From contig JAHNZQ020000172.1 of NCBI GenBank assembly GCA_019155205.2, positions 2,355,984 to 2,412,106 on the forward strand: DNA of 56,123 nt, read 5' to 3'. This DNA comes from Gracilaria vermiculophylla (taxonomy: Eukaryota > Rhodophyta > Florideophyceae > Gracilariales > Gracilariaceae). A program made the translations under genes and the position numbers. This document shows positions 1 through 10,592 of the stretch, piece by piece. Every line of letters starts with the position of its first letter. Within the stretch, counting starts at the first letter, position 1. The notes beneath the pieces are model-generated. The model did no database searches. It was not told the origin of the DNA and saw nothing but the letters and a program-made list of their open reading frames with translations.

Positions 1-1120
1 TCCTCGGCAGGTCGCACTACTGTGCTAATTACCTGCATAAAATATCTAAAATAAATAATAAATTCTACCGTACCTTAAGGATACTGTAGCGCACGCGGGC
101 AATATTATGCACCACGTGGCCCATCTAGTAAATTACGAACCCTCCTTAGGAATATTATACCTTACGGCCAAACCACCATAATTCCGTAGGAGCCACTGTA
201 CTACACCTTTCCTCTGCCATTTCGTTTCTATGGTTTGAGTTCATGTTGTTTGATATTTACACTGATCTCGTTATCCCTGAGAGCCGGGTCTACTTGTCTA
301 AAAATATTTGGTTCGTGCCTGTGAGAATTGCTCGGTGTTGGTTGTGGTTATATGTCAAAGCCGTTGTCGGAGTGCAATGGACTGGAAGCATCTTGAGTAT
401 TGTTTCGAATTTGCGGAGAGTGCTTTTCAGGCGTTGCGCAAGATGAGACTGTCGTGAGAATCATTGCACTAGAGAAGTTGAAGATTCCTCACTAAAAAGA
501 GAAATGGTGCGAAAACTATATTGTCCGTAAGACCTGGGAAATGCCACAAGTGACGATTTTGACAGGGAAAGAGAGCGTGAGGAACTGTCGCTCAGTTGCG
601 CGAACGACTTTTCACGTGCGTTTTACCCGCCAAATGCGTGTTTAATATAGTACCTATGCGCTTACTGGTCGATGGAGTGCTCAATGATCATTGAAATATC
701 AAATCACGGTTGATATTCTTATATCTATATTCGGAACGTATCGAAATTAGAAAATAAATCGCAATGTTGATATGGCAACGACAAATAGCAATACCGACGC
801 TCGTCGGGGTGCAAAACGCGCCTCAGTTGCTATGTTTTAGGTTCTTTTTTAGATATAGCTCTCTGGTAGACTTGCTCTAACCCTGGTCGGAAAGAAGAAT
901 TAACCAAGAACATGCAAAAGCAAGAGTACATTACTTCAAGCGACCTCCCGGGTCAGCGGTTTTATATTTGAGACGCAAACTGTAGTCTTTCGTATTTTCA
1001 ATCATGTTGTTCAGCTTGTGAAGAGCTACACTGCTGCCCATTTAACATTTTGTAGCCAGAAAAGCTTGTAATCTAATGCTGTTTTATTTTCTTCCGCGCT
1101 GGTACAAACAGTTGAGTATA
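1..1120. other. AT-rich stretch, no gene supported
   Basis: No reading frame here looks like a conserved protein. A 67-codon open frame on the plus strand at 243-446 starts with ATG but has no recognisable motif and no partner exon that I could find. I see no tRNA or other RNA gene. The stretch ends at the TA dinucleotide that flanks the Tc1/mariner element starting at 1121. Confidence 0.5.
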
Positions 1121-1147
1121 CAGTCTGTTTCAAAATCATATCACGTC
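1121..1147. repeat. Left terminal inverted repeat of the Tc1/mariner element
   Basis: Starts right after TA at 1119-1120. About 23 of 27 bases match the reverse complement of 2369-2395; the inner 12 bases (TCATATCACGTC) are identical. Confidence 0.85.
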
Positions 1148-1278
1148 GGTATCGAAGCACAAAAATTGTGATTTTGGTATTATACGACTACAACATCAAG
1201 ATTTAAAATAAATTCAATTCTAAAACCGTTTCAAAATTATAACAGCTATATATATTATATGTCTCTTTTGGCGACTTA

Positions 1279-2268
1279 CTAACTAATGTTTCCACCTTTT
1301 TGGTGAATAACGCAAATACAGCATTTGGGCATGGAATAAATGAAGTCATTAATCGTCAGAACAGAATTATTGTCCCAACAATTCTCAGTACAGTTTTTTC
1401 AAATCAATAACTGTGCTAAACTGCCTTACATGGCCATAAGCCATTCTTGATGATAAGTCCCATCCATTTTTAATGGGGTTTACGTCTGGTGAGCGTGCTG
1501 GCCAGTCCACTGCCATAATGATTGCTTTTTATAGCTAATTTGACACCAGTTTAGATTTCTATACCGGTCAATTATCTTGCTGGAAAACAAAACTTCTTTA
1601 TTGTACAAATTATCTGTAGGGTAGCTGATAGTAAAAATCAACTTCTTGATAGCATGCAGATTCTATATGTGTATGAATAAATGCAAGATTTCTTATATTT
1701 TGATTTGCCAGCCTAGACCATTATAAAACCGCGTCCAGAGTTTTTTGTCCGAAATCCAGAGCCTTTTTTTCATAGATCATGTCAATAAAATTTATAACAA
1801 TTTGTAACATCCAAGTTGAATTCTTTTTCGTCAGAAACAACAACTGTGTTACATTGCGTTTTCTAGTAGGCCATGTTTGCATACCAATATATTGTTTTTT
1901 GCTTATGAATATCTTATAAAAGAAATGTTGTAATCATTCTTATACTTGAATAAATTTTTCTTATTGATTTTATGTCAAACTGTTAATTTAAGAAAGTTGA
2001 ATTTTAAGGTTTTTGCATTTTTTTTTGCAGGAAACTCTTCCTCGAAACAGTTTTCGTTTTTTTACCGCGTTTATCTGCAGGAATTAAAAGGTGTGGACGC
2101 CCTGTAGATGTTTTTGTTCTACAGGTTGCCAGATTTTTAAGGATACGGAGAATTGTGACTGGATGACATTTTAAAAGTCAACTAATTTCAACACAGAATT
2201 TTTTAATTAGCTTTTAGTTGTATGATTTCAAGCTGTTCGGAGCGCGAAAGAGGTGATCCTCGAGCCAT
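1279..2268 (-). pseudogene. Tc1-family transposase relic, many stops and frameshifts
   Basis: Read on the minus strand from an ATG at 2268, the relic begins MARGSPLSRSEQLEII, a typical Tc1 start. It is followed by a helix-turn-helix linker with STGRPH and IPADKR (about 2060-2150), then ISDKK (first catalytic Asp region, about 1750). Next come VFQQDN (second Asp, about 1580) and DWPARSPDVNPIKNGW (about 1465-1515), and it ends SMPKCC...GGNIS plus stop at 1279. The Tc1 family has NPIE at the third catalytic site; here the Glu is Lys. Stops interrupt the frame at many points, for example four or more between VFQQDN and DWPARSP. Roughly 330 codons were present originally, a normal Tc1 length. Broken beyond function. 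Confidence 0.9.
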
Positions 2269-2368
2269 AACGATGGATGTTGTTGATGTAGTCTTATGAT
2301 TATGAAACGATTTTTACTCATATGTTACGCAAAAGGCGTACTACAGTACTACTTTGACGCGGTTTTTA

Positions 2369-2395
2369 GACGTGATATGAATATGAAACGCACTG
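2369..2395. repeat. Right terminal inverted repeat of the Tc1/mariner element
   Basis: Reverse complement begins CAGTGCGTTTCA and pairs with the left repeat at 1121-1147. The following dinucleotide is CA where TA is expected, consistent with one later mutation. Confidence 0.85.
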
Positions 2396-2535
2396 CAGTC
2401 CCGAGATACAGCCGCAGGCAAAACAGGTACGAGTAACAATGAAAAAAGATGAATAATCTCGGAAAAGCAAAATTTCCCTGTTTTCAATCATACTCACCTT
2501 CAACAGATTGTGTAAAATTGATTCAGACACTTACG

Positions 2536-5500
2536 TTATGGTTCTGAAGTTGCTTCCCAATTACTCCAGTTTGAAAACCACTGGGATCCAATATGTGGTG
2601 GACATATTCCAGAGAAGCAATTCTCCTTTTCTTGAATCAGATTAACAAACGTTCTTGTCCAGTAAATACGTTCCAAGTTCGGGCATAATAAACCGCTGCA
2701 GTCCTGATTGCTACAATCAACTTTACCAACTTCAGTACACCCTTGTGGAGTAGGAATATCGTATTTCCAGAGTGCGGAAAGCACTTGGGCAAAGTTCATG
2801 ATGGATCGGATTCTTCGAGATTGAGGCCATGTACTTTCGACATCGCTGATGTCCTTTTCCTGCTTCGGGTAAGTGCAGAGATGCCGCCATTGCGATTTTA
2901 ATTTCTCCAGTTCGTCGTCATCTTCAAACCAGTTGCGCAGTCTTTTCTGGTGCTGTTGCAGAAGGGTTCCAAATTCCTCATGAGACATGTTAGTCAGCAC
3001 GTTCGCATAAATGGGACGGGCTTCCTTCGGCAGATCCGCATCTACCAAGATCAAATGACTTTCTATGTTCACTATCTCTTGAAACTCAGCGAATAGTATT
3101 CTCTCCATTTTCTTCGCTTTGGGGCTTGTGACCGGAATTCCTGATGAAATTCCCATGAGTTTGTTTCTCCAATCGTTACAGATATTGTCGAGAATCCTGG
3201 AGGCGACTTCAGCTGCACCCCTTGCACGGCGTACCGAAACGATGTGAATCTTCATGGTCCTCCACTCAGTTAAATGGATGGAAAGAGAAATTTCTATTCC
3301 GTCTACCTCATGGCAAACTCCCGTCCTCAACGCAACGCCCCACGAAGTAACCTGGTTTTCTGTGATGGAACGAGCAAGCCTTAGACTTGCCACAAGAATA
3401 GAATTCCCTATTGAATGGACCAAGCCGCTGACATCTTCATCTTCACCACAGAGCTGGATCATAGTACATTCAGAGATCTCTGCAACAAGAAAAGCTATTG
3501 CATCAACACAGATTCCCCGAAGTAGGTAGAACAGAACTAAACTGAAAAGGTCTAGGTTTTCTTTGTGTTTCATGTTTCCTCGAACATATTGGTCATTTAA
3601 ATGCCAATGGCATTGATTCCGTTCATGGCTATAACTCTCAGACGTGGATTGCAATTGCGTTCGATTGTGGCTTAGTTCTCCTTCCAAAACGATTTCGGAG
3701 ATGCCTGGCTCGTCAGAGACACCATATTGAAACATTGAAAGCCATTTCTCTGTGTAATTCCGTAGCGCTTCTATACTAAGACGGGCTTTGCCGATTGGCG
3801 GGAGCCGATCGAAGATGTTCTCGGTCAAATTCAAACTAGGATACAAAATTGCTTTGGCAGCACGCCCTGCGAAAAGTTCAGGGTCCGTGATTTCGAATGA
3901 CCCACGCGGAGTTTCTGAGGAAGGCTTTTCTCTGTCAATGAATTGCACGAAGCATGGCATATATTTATCTGCTCGGGGTTCAACCTTTTGTCTTCCCAGG
4001 AGACAGTCATTTGTTAAATGAGCAGCTTGTCGTCCTGCAGGACTCCTATTTTCATACTCATCGCTTTGCTGCGTTCTTGTTCGAATATCCTCGTCTTCTT
4101 GTATACTTCGCTTTCTTGCAAAAATATCTTCTTCAAGGTCACCTTTTTCTATTTCTGCAGAAATCTCTTTCCGATGTTCATTCCTCGCCAGAATTATGTT
4201 ATGGCGGACACTCTGTTTTGATTGGTTCCTCGCATCATTAAAACCTTTGTGATCCTGGATTGCATTGGAGATTTTGGCTGGCGTCATTGAAGCCATACCA
4301 TCTGTTTCCTTTTCGGATTGACTGGGAGTGCTTTTCTCAAGGACGGCAAGTCTTCTCTCATTTTCGGCTGCTTCCTTGGTAGCAATTTTTCTGTATTCTT
4401 CTATCCGCTCATTCTTGACTTCGGTCGGTGAACTAAAAACTCTTTGCTGTTCCAATGTTTTGTCCCCAAGAGTATGATTTCCGTTTTTAAGGGAAGCGAT
4501 CCGCAATGAGAACAAGAAATCTGGTGGAAGAGTTCTGCCTTCAAACAGCTTGAGCTTAGCTTCTTTCGGAGCCTTGCTGTAAATGCTCCACACTCGCTTG
4601 TGAGAGCTGTTGAGATGACGAATAAATACTTGAGCTGAGAATGGTTTCACAAAGACCATTAGATACTTCTTGGATCGATTCAAGGCACCAAACAGAGGAC
4701 AAAATTTACATCCGAGCCAAGTCACTTCTCGATTTGATGGATCTCTTTCTATGACATGAAGCCCATACTGTATCATATAGCTCACAATTTCTGGTTCATG
4801 AGGATCATCGGTTTCCATACCTTTACCGCCATGTGTCTCGTCATCATCCTCTTTTTCAGAGGGCTCCATACCATCTTGTTCTTTCGAACTGTCCTTCTCT
4901 GCAATTTTAGGGGCAAAAAAGAAGGGATCAAACGGAATCAAGGGCGGACGTGCGCAAAAGTCTTTTGAACGAGAGGGTCGTGGACTTTGCATGGCATCAC
5001 ACGCAGAAACTTTTTCTCGCTTTTCGGAGACCATTCCAGCACATGACGTTTCTCTTTCATGTGGAGCTACATCAGATGATACAACTAAATTTGCTTTCGG
5101 CGACAAATCTTGTGATTTGCCGTCCAGCACCTTTGTGCTCGACTTTGGAATGTTCTTCGACATTCGAAGCTCAATAGGACGAATCGAAGTGATCATTGGG
5201 TTTTCCGTGCTATTCAAAGGGAGAGCCATTCTCTTTTGAAAAATCGCACCCTTGTCAACCATCCTTGCTGGTGACGGACATTGTGGAACCCGTCTTGCCA
5301 ACTTTTTCTGCAAGGAACTTCCGGATTTGTCTCTGGTAGATGTATGTGGCCTAATACTGACCCCCAAAGACCTTATTGGTCTATCTTCTTCCGAAGAAAA
5401 CTTTATAACTTCTTTTTCATTTTCAGTTTGACCAGAGCCGTGCAACAAAGAAGACCGATTCGTAGCTGAAAGGATTGAACTTAATGATGGGCTTTTGCGG

Positions 5501-8085
5501 GCAACAACCAATTGCTCATCCAAGTCATCGCTGGGACGTTGTGGATGTACCGAAGGAGAACGCACAATTGATCGGCGTCCAACGCCTGACGGTGTCATGG
5601 ACTTTGCATTGATCGAAGAAGATAGTTTGCGGGATGTAGGAGACGGAGGAGAACGAGAACGGTCCCGGTAAGATAACGAAGACTGCGTGCGTTTCAGTTG
5701 AATTGGGTGAGACGGAGAATGACGGCCACGGTATCGCGAATATGGGGAATGGCGGTCACGATTTGAGGGCGATGGAGAGCGGCAATGTTTGCGATAGGAT
5801 CGAGGAGAAGAACAAGGCCTTTGGTATAACGGCGAAGGAAAACGACGACAGCGATAAGGAGGTGAGGGAGAGCGACGATTGTGATATGGCGGCGAGAGAG
5901 AGCGACGACTGCGATACGACGGCAAAGGAGAGCGACGGTCACGATTGAGCGGCGAACGAGAACGACGATCGCGATAAGGCGGAGAAAGAGAACGAAGGCC
6001 GCTGTGAAAGGGTGAGCCAGAACGACGAAAACCGGCAGGCGGAGAGCGATACGCTCGACCTCGTCGGGATGGGGAACGAGCATAACGGTGTGCGCGCGAT
6101 GCAACGGGGCTCTTACGACGCGCGGATGGACTTCGTGAACGATGTTTGAGCTGCTCTGGTGAATGAGAACGGCGGGTTGAGGGAGTATCCTGATATCGAC
6201 GGCGCAGACGAAACACGGCAGGAGAACGGTGACTGGCGGTTGACGTATCGGGTCGTGAACTCCTAGGCCATGCCTTGGGCGGCGGCTTTTCTGTACGCAG
6301 GAGGTTTTTGCGAGGGACAATCGGCGATTCAGAGCGGCGATGACTCGGAGAACGTTCTAGGGATTCAGGTGCTCCTAGTGGCGAAAACCTTCGTCGCTGT
6401 GGACGACCACGAACTGGTGTGCCTGGGCTTGGAGCTGGCGGATGAGAAAGTGTTCGGGAGTTCCTCAGTAAATCTGGTCTAGGATTTGATTTAGCTGAAT
6501 GAATAGAATCTCCTGCTTTAGTTTGAGACAAGAGCGGATCCTCTTCGACTGAGCGGGGCGGACCATGGGGGTTTCCGATAACTTCGGGTCTCGAAGAAAA
6601 CAGTACATTTTTGTTGGGACGCGGTGATGGTACCGATTCAGATGATAAGTTAGGACGCAGTGACGTACCGCAAGTTTGAGCTTGCGTGACTGCAGATGCG
6701 TTCTTGATGGAGGACAACGTTTGTCGAGAATAATGAGCAGAAGATGACTGCTTCTCAGGAGGGATAGCATCGTGCGCAGCCAAAGCAGTTGATGAAGTGC
6801 TGGGCGAAAGACGTCGTTGGCGCTTGGTTGGAGCCGAAGGAGACAAAAGAAGAGCCCTCTTAATGGAAGTAGGAATCGATTGTTTGACCTTGACATCGTT
6901 CGTGGGTGATCGTGCGTCCTGCAGTTCTTTCTTACTTGAAACACTTCGGTCCGATGACGATGTGGATGGCAACGAGAACTTTAGGACATGCGCAGATGTG
7001 GTGGGTTGTTTCTGAGATGCAGGAAAGGATCCAACTTGGTCGGATTGAAGTGAAGAAATGGGTTTTGAACATAGTTTTGGAGCACGCGGTTCTCGCTGTG
7101 ACGGGATACCCGAATGGGGATTGGCCTGTTTAACACCGGTTTGCACAGACGGAGAAAGCAAAACGTTTTCACTCGGTTTAAATGACGATGCCTTGTTTGA
7201 TTGACTACGGGAGTGAGACAGATGGTTCTCAAGCGAGCCGGCATATGATTGATTTTCTGTTTTCTTCAGTCGCAATGATGAGGTTTCGGACAAAGGTGCG
7301 TTGTTCACAGAATCAGGTTCCAAGGGCCTTTTGCTACATAAAGGTGACGGAGATTTGGTTTGGTCTGACGATCGCCCCGTATGCACGTCCGTTGGTATAT
7401 TTGACAATGCAACGGCGTTGGAATCTGGTGCACGGTCGCGAGGAAGCAATCGCGATGGATCAACGCGAGATCCACCGCATGGAACGATTTCTGTCGAGGG
7501 TGCTACACCGGATGGTAAGGCCGAGTGTATCTGCGCTTCTAACAAACGTTTCTTCAGAAATTCACTGCCCTGCGCGGACGCAGGGTTCGCGATGTCGGCA
7601 AAAGGGCGCGCCGCGTCACGCGGGTCGCAACTGAGGCCAGTTCTGCCGCGGGCTTGAGTGGCAGCGGAATGATGTCGAAAATGGCGCAACGGATCGTCAA
7701 ACACTTTGAGATCAGGGGAGATAGGCGGCGGCTCATTATGGCGGGGATGCGCAGGTGGAGCACACGGACGGCAGTCGTCGCGGACTGGGGACCATTCTCG
7801 CTTCACTTGTGCACGTGAAGCGGGCAAGGAGTGGGTACCAACTGCGCTTTTTAGAGGTGGTGGTTTGCAAGGAGGGGAAGAAGGAATTTGTGATGGGGGT
7901 TGGGAGGCCGCGGGAAGGCGGTGCTGTGAGGCAGAGGTGCGGCGTCGCTTTGACGTCGGCTGAAACGGAGTGATGCGAGGCGAAGTGGAGGACGATGTTT
8001 GCGGCCTTGCCTCTGGAAGCTGCGCGGCGGCTATGGCGGATTCCGTCTTATTGGGGAATGCAGGGGGCGACGAAGAGCCCGTCAT
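2536..8085 (-). CDS. Giant RS-repeat protein with BED-like zinc finger, function unknown
   Basis: A single uninterrupted frame of 1849 residues from an ATG at 8085. The first ~600 residues are Ser/Pro-rich and look disordered. About residues 600-820 are dense in Arg-Ser dipeptides with repeated RSRSP and PPYRxRRSP units, like the RS domains of splicing and nuclear-speckle proteins. Near residues 1124-1160 a CKFC pair followed by HLNSSH about 30 residues later fits a BED-type C2H2-like zinc finger, in a context resembling BED fingers of large algal and oomycete proteins. The segment around 1210-1400 is charged and probably helical; the last ~450 residues are more globular in composition and unrecognised. 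A nuclear RNA-processing or chromatin role is inference from the RS domain and finger only. The coding strand is certain because of the length. Confidence 0.85.
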   Translation of the reverse strand: MTGSSSPPAFPNKTESAIAAAQLPEARPQTSSSTSPRITPFQPTSKRRRTSASQHRLPAASQPPSQIPSSPPCKPPPLKSAVGTHSLPASRAQVKREWSPVRDDCRPCAPPAHPRHNEPPPISPDLKVFDDPLRHFRHHSAATQARGRTGLSCDPRDAARPFADIANPASAQGSEFLKKRLLEAQIHSALPSGVAPSTEIVPCGGSRVDPSRLLPRDRAPDSNAVALSNIPTDVHTGRSSDQTKSPSPLCSKRPLEPDSVNNAPLSETSSLRLKKTENQSYAGSLENHLSHSRSQSNKASSFKPSENVLLSPSVQTGVKQANPHSGIPSQREPRAPKLCSKPISSLQSDQVGSFPASQKQPTTSAHVLKFSLPSTSSSDRSVSSKKELQDARSPTNDVKVKQSIPTSIKRALLLSPSAPTKRQRRLSPSTSSTALAAHDAIPPEKQSSSAHYSRQTLSSIKNASAVTQAQTCGTSLRPNLSSESVPSPRPNKNVLFSSRPEVIGNPHGPPRSVEEDPLLSQTKAGDSIHSAKSNPRPDLLRNSRTLSHPPAPSPGTPVRGRPQRRRFSPLGAPESLERSPSHRRSESPIVPRKNLLRTEKPPPKAWPRSSRPDTSTASHRSPAVFRLRRRYQDTPSTRRSHSPEQLKHRSRSPSARRKSPVASRAHRYARSPSRRGRAYRSPPAGFRRSGSPFHSGLRSLSPPYRDRRSRSPLNRDRRSPLPSYRSRRSLSPPYHNRRSPSPPYRCRRFPSPLYQRPCSSPRSYRKHCRSPSPSNRDRHSPYSRYRGRHSPSHPIQLKRTQSSLSYRDRSRSPPSPTSRKLSSSINAKSMTPSGVGRRSIVRSPSVHPQRPSDDLDEQLVVARKSPSLSSILSATNRSSLLHGSGQTENEKEVIKFSSEEDRPIRSLGVSIRPHTSTRDKSGSSLQKKLARRVPQCPSPARMVDKGAIFQKRMALPLNSTENPMITSIRPIELRMSKNIPKSSTKVLDGKSQDLSPKANLVVSSDVAPHERETSCAGMVSEKREKVSACDAMQSPRPSRSKDFCARPPLIPFDPFFFAPKIAEKDSSKEQDGMEPSEKEDDDETHGGKGMETDDPHEPEIVSYMIQYGLHVIERDPSNREVTWLGCKFCPLFGALNRSKKYLMVFVKPFSAQVFIRHLNSSHKRVWSIYSKAPKEAKLKLFEGRTLPPDFLFSLRIASLKNGNHTLGDKTLEQQRVFSSPTEVKNERIEEYRKIATKEAAENERRLAVLEKSTPSQSEKETDGMASMTPAKISNAIQDHKGFNDARNQSKQSVRHNIILARNEHRKEISAEIEKGDLEEDIFARKRSIQEDEDIRTRTQQSDEYENRSPAGRQAAHLTNDCLLGRQKVEPRADKYMPCFVQFIDREKPSSETPRGSFEITDPELFAGRAAKAILYPSLNLTENIFDRLPPIGKARLSIEALRNYTEKWLSMFQYGVSDEPGISEIVLEGELSHNRTQLQSTSESYSHERNQCHWHLNDQYVRGNMKHKENLDLFSLVLFYLLRGICVDAIAFLVAEISECTMIQLCGEDEDVSGLVHSIGNSILVASLRLARSITENQVTSWGVALRTGVCHEVDGIEISLSIHLTEWRTMKIHIVSVRRARGAAEVASRILDNICNDWRNKLMGISSGIPVTSPKAKKMERILFAEFQEIVNIESHLILVDADLPKEARPIYANVLTNMSHEEFGTLLQQHQKRLRNWFEDDDELEKLKSQWRHLCTYPKQEKDISDVESTWPQSRRIRSIMNFAQVLSALWKYDIPTPQGCTEVGKVDCSNQDCSGLLCPNLERIYWTRTFVNLIQEKENCFSGICPPHIGSQWFSNWSNWEATSEP

Positions 8086-9570
8086 CTTCGATATCGTGAC
8101 CGAGGCGATGCGATGCGGTTGGGAGGCGGCGGGGACTCATCGGCGCGCGGACGGCCCCTGGGGACACAGATGGCGGCTTGGATGCAGTTCAGCATCAAAA
8201 TCGGAACATACTTAGTAGCAATTGTGGGACCTTACGTTTTACCTTACGAGAATGTAAGTTCAAGAAGCAATTTCTGAAGGGGGCGAAGACGCCGTAAATG
8301 TAGTATGGTTTTCACAACAGACTCTGTTTGCGGATTCTCATAGATTCTGCCGTCGTCACGGTGATGCTCGCGCGTTATCGGCCGGATTCTGTTGTTCAAC
8401 TCTCCCTCCTCCCTTGACTCTGCAGAACCCTTTGTTCAAGGAAATTATTGTGAAGCTAATAATCTTCGCGACTTGAAAGCACCTCTGCTTCAAACATTGG
8501 ACCCGTAATCTACAACCGCGAGAGGTTGTGCCTTACGTTCTGACCCACGTAAAGTGGAGCAGCGTTACACAAAACATGGTCGATGGGCACAGCTTTGGGT
8601 TGCACGCGCGTCTCGCTGCTTTCCAACTTTCGGCGGCCGCTCTCCGCGCGGACAGCGCTACAGCCGGGCAGTGTTGTCGTGGCGGCGGTGTCTAGACGTC
8701 AGTGTTGTGCGTCACGCCAGTTGGGGTCGAAGATGTCGCCGCTCTCCGCGCCCGCGTGGCGCGCTTTTGCCGCGCTTATCTGCCTCGCCTTCGACGTCGT
8801 TCTTGTCGTGCGCCCCGGCGCCCAAAGACGCTATCCGTCATAGCTCATAGACATCTCGAGCACAAATCAGCATCATTCGGTCAGTTGGATCAAGCACGAA
8901 GGCAGCTCAACCGATCTATCATCTGCTGTCAACTCAGTACACGACACGCTTTCAGTCTGCACTTGCTCAACATCCCGCTACTTCAGCCTCCACGGCGCGC
9001 AGAGCAGCCTCTTGTTCACCATCCTCCCAGGCGCGGCTACCATCGTTCTTACACCGAGGCAATAATTCTCCTGTCACTCGATGTACAGCAGATATCCACG
9101 ACGCTTTTTACCAAGTATCACTGTCAAATCGTAGGAACCACTTCCAATCTGTCAACAACCTGCCTGCCACCAATGAAATCATTACCAAGATGACAGAATG
9201 CGCCCTCGGAGCGAGGGTTAGCAACCCGTCACTGTGTTTTCTTCATCTCGGACCGCCCAACCATTCTTGATCTGTCCGTATAGTGTCCTCTTCTGCACCC
9301 CGTTTGTAATGCTCACGGCTACCGACCATTCTACTGTTGAACATTTTGACAAAACTCTTGTGTTAAACAGCGGCACTGTTTCGCCGCCGGTGAAACTGTT
9401 CAAATATGTCTCACTACTTCGCTGGATCTCTTTCTCCAGAGCGTTGCGTACAAGTTCGTTTGAGCCCGCATCACCACATTCCACGATTCGCCCTAAACTG
9501 TTACCCGCCGTGAACACAGTTCACATTACATTCACAAGCTTGTCGTGCTCTCCAGTTTTTCGTACACACC
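8086..9570. other. 1.5-kb intergenic stretch with one unexplained open frame
   Basis: Lies between the starts of two divergent genes, so it must hold both promoters. On the plus strand a 139-codon frame with no stop runs 8851-9270 but has no ATG near its beginning. Just upstream, in another frame, ATG 8733 starts a short signal-peptide-like sequence (MSPLSAPAWRAFAALICLAF). These could be pieces of a small spliced or decayed gene, but I found no convincing donor/acceptor pair joining them, and neither matches a family I know. Confidence 0.3.
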
Positions 9571-10413
9571 ATGCTGTCCAAACCAGCCAAGCAGCCGCAA
9601 CGGCCAAGGATCGCCCCGAACACATTGGTGCCGTTCATCATTTTGTGTGTTTTCCCAATCGCCCTCATTCTCACGCACGCTTGGCGTTCTCCATCGCCCT
9701 TTGTGCTCACCCATTTCTACAGACAGGAACCGTTCCTCAATGTTCTCACGTTGATATACGGCCAGGAAAGCGATCACGTGAACGTTGCCCATAACTGCCG
9801 TGTCATTTCCTCCACTCCTCACAAATTTTTCATCCATACGGACGACTTGTCTCAGCCGTACTGCGCCGTCTGCACCTGCGTTCGCTATGACTTGTTTCGA
9901 TGCCCGTGTCCAGCCGGTCCAGACGCGTGCAAAGTGAAGAACCCATGCGAAAAGGTTGAATTTCTCATCCATAGTATCACTAAATATGGGTCCTTCCTGT
10001 TCCTGGACAATGACTTGCTGATTATGAAGCCGCAGTTTTTGGATCACATGTTGCATCGATCTCGGGCGCATGACTTTCTGGCTTCGTATGCCCATCAAAC
10101 TGTCAACTCGAGCAGGTATATGAGAAATCTCAACAGTGGGCTCATGTTCATTCGCCGTCTGCCCGATGTGGATTACAATTTGCTCAGGGCTTCGCTTTAC
10201 TTTCACAAACTGGAACAAGACCAAGGCGTTGTTAGTGACTTTTTCCAAAAAATGTATGCTAACTGGGACTCTCTCTCCTGGAAGTGGCACTGTCGCAGTC
10301 TGAAACGGGGCAGTCAAGATATTCCACCGGAAGAGTGTTACACAATTCATGATCGAAGCGAGATGGCAGATCTGTTGAAAGAGCTCAACAAGACGAGACT
10401 TGCAATTCCGTAA
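9571..10413 (+). CDS. Type II membrane glycosyltransferase, GT-A fold, GT8-like
   Basis: Protein of 280 residues from ATG 9571. A short basic N-terminus is followed by one membrane segment at about residues 17-36 with no cleavage site, so the protein is probably a Golgi type II membrane enzyme. The lumenal part contains FLFLDNDLLIMKP at 143-155, in which DND is the DxD metal/nucleotide-sugar site. It also has LNSGLMFIRR, the NxG motif of GT8 and related enzymes, and a DQGVVSDFF segment that matches the DQ motif. A Cys cluster (CAVCTC...CPCP, about 98-113) is probably disulphide-bonded. It would transfer a sugar from a nucleotide donor to a glycan or protein; donor and acceptor cannot be told. 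The frame may be incomplete at its 3' end (see 10410-10592). Confidence 0.75.
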   Translation: MLSKPAKQPQRPRIAPNTLVPFIILCVFPIALILTHAWRSPSPFVLTHFYRQEPFLNVLTLIYGQESDHVNVAHNCRVISSTPHKFFIHTDDLSQPYCAVCTCVRYDLFRCPCPAGPDACKVKNPCEKVEFLIHSITKYGSFLFLDNDLLIMKPQFLDHMLHRSRAHDFLASYAHQTVNSSRYMRNLNSGLMFIRRLPDVDYNLLRASLYFHKLEQDQGVVSDFFQKMYANWDSLSWKWHCRSLKRGSQDIPPEECYTIHDRSEMADLLKELNKTRLAIP

Positions 10414-10592
10414 GGCAAGGAGAGCGTATCATGTGGTTCAAGCACATCCCCAAGTATCATGGACATGATGACCTTGAAGACCAAGCTGGAATGGAACGGT
10501 ATACTGGACGACTGGTTAGAGGAAACAAACGTCTTCGGAACAGCTCCGTGTACCCTGGCGGTCTTGGGGTTCCCTATGCCACTTGGATTTAG
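10410..10592 (+). other. Coding-like continuation of the glycosyltransferase in another frame
   Basis: Immediately past the glycosyltransferase stop (10411-10413), another plus frame is open from about 10410 to a TAG at 10590-10592. It reads VRQGERIMWFKHIPKYHGHD near its start and later PGGLGVPYATWI. Its composition looks protein-like. It could be the true C-terminus reached after a sequencing indel near 10405 or by a tiny splice, or chance. Confidence 0.3.

Larger units (their letters stand above)
1121..2395 (-). mobile_element. Decayed Tc1/mariner DNA transposon, both ends present
   Basis: A complete but dead element of about 1275 bases, which is the usual size for Tc1/mariner. It is bounded by imperfect inverted repeats of about 27 bases: the left end begins CAGTCTGTTTCA and the right end (minus strand) begins CAGTGCGTTTCA, and both continue to a shared block TCATATCACGTC. 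The left end is preceded by TA, the expected target duplication; at the right end TA has become CA. Between the ends lies a minus-strand transposase relic (1279-2268). The size, ends, TA target and coding relic agree. The family is cut-and-paste, inserting at TA. This copy cannot code for active transposase. Confidence 0.9.

Noticed and set aside
5694..6320. 208-codon minus-strand ORF inside the RS-repeat gene
   Set aside because: Alternative frame of the RS repeats; Val/Leu-rich only because of the repeat codons.
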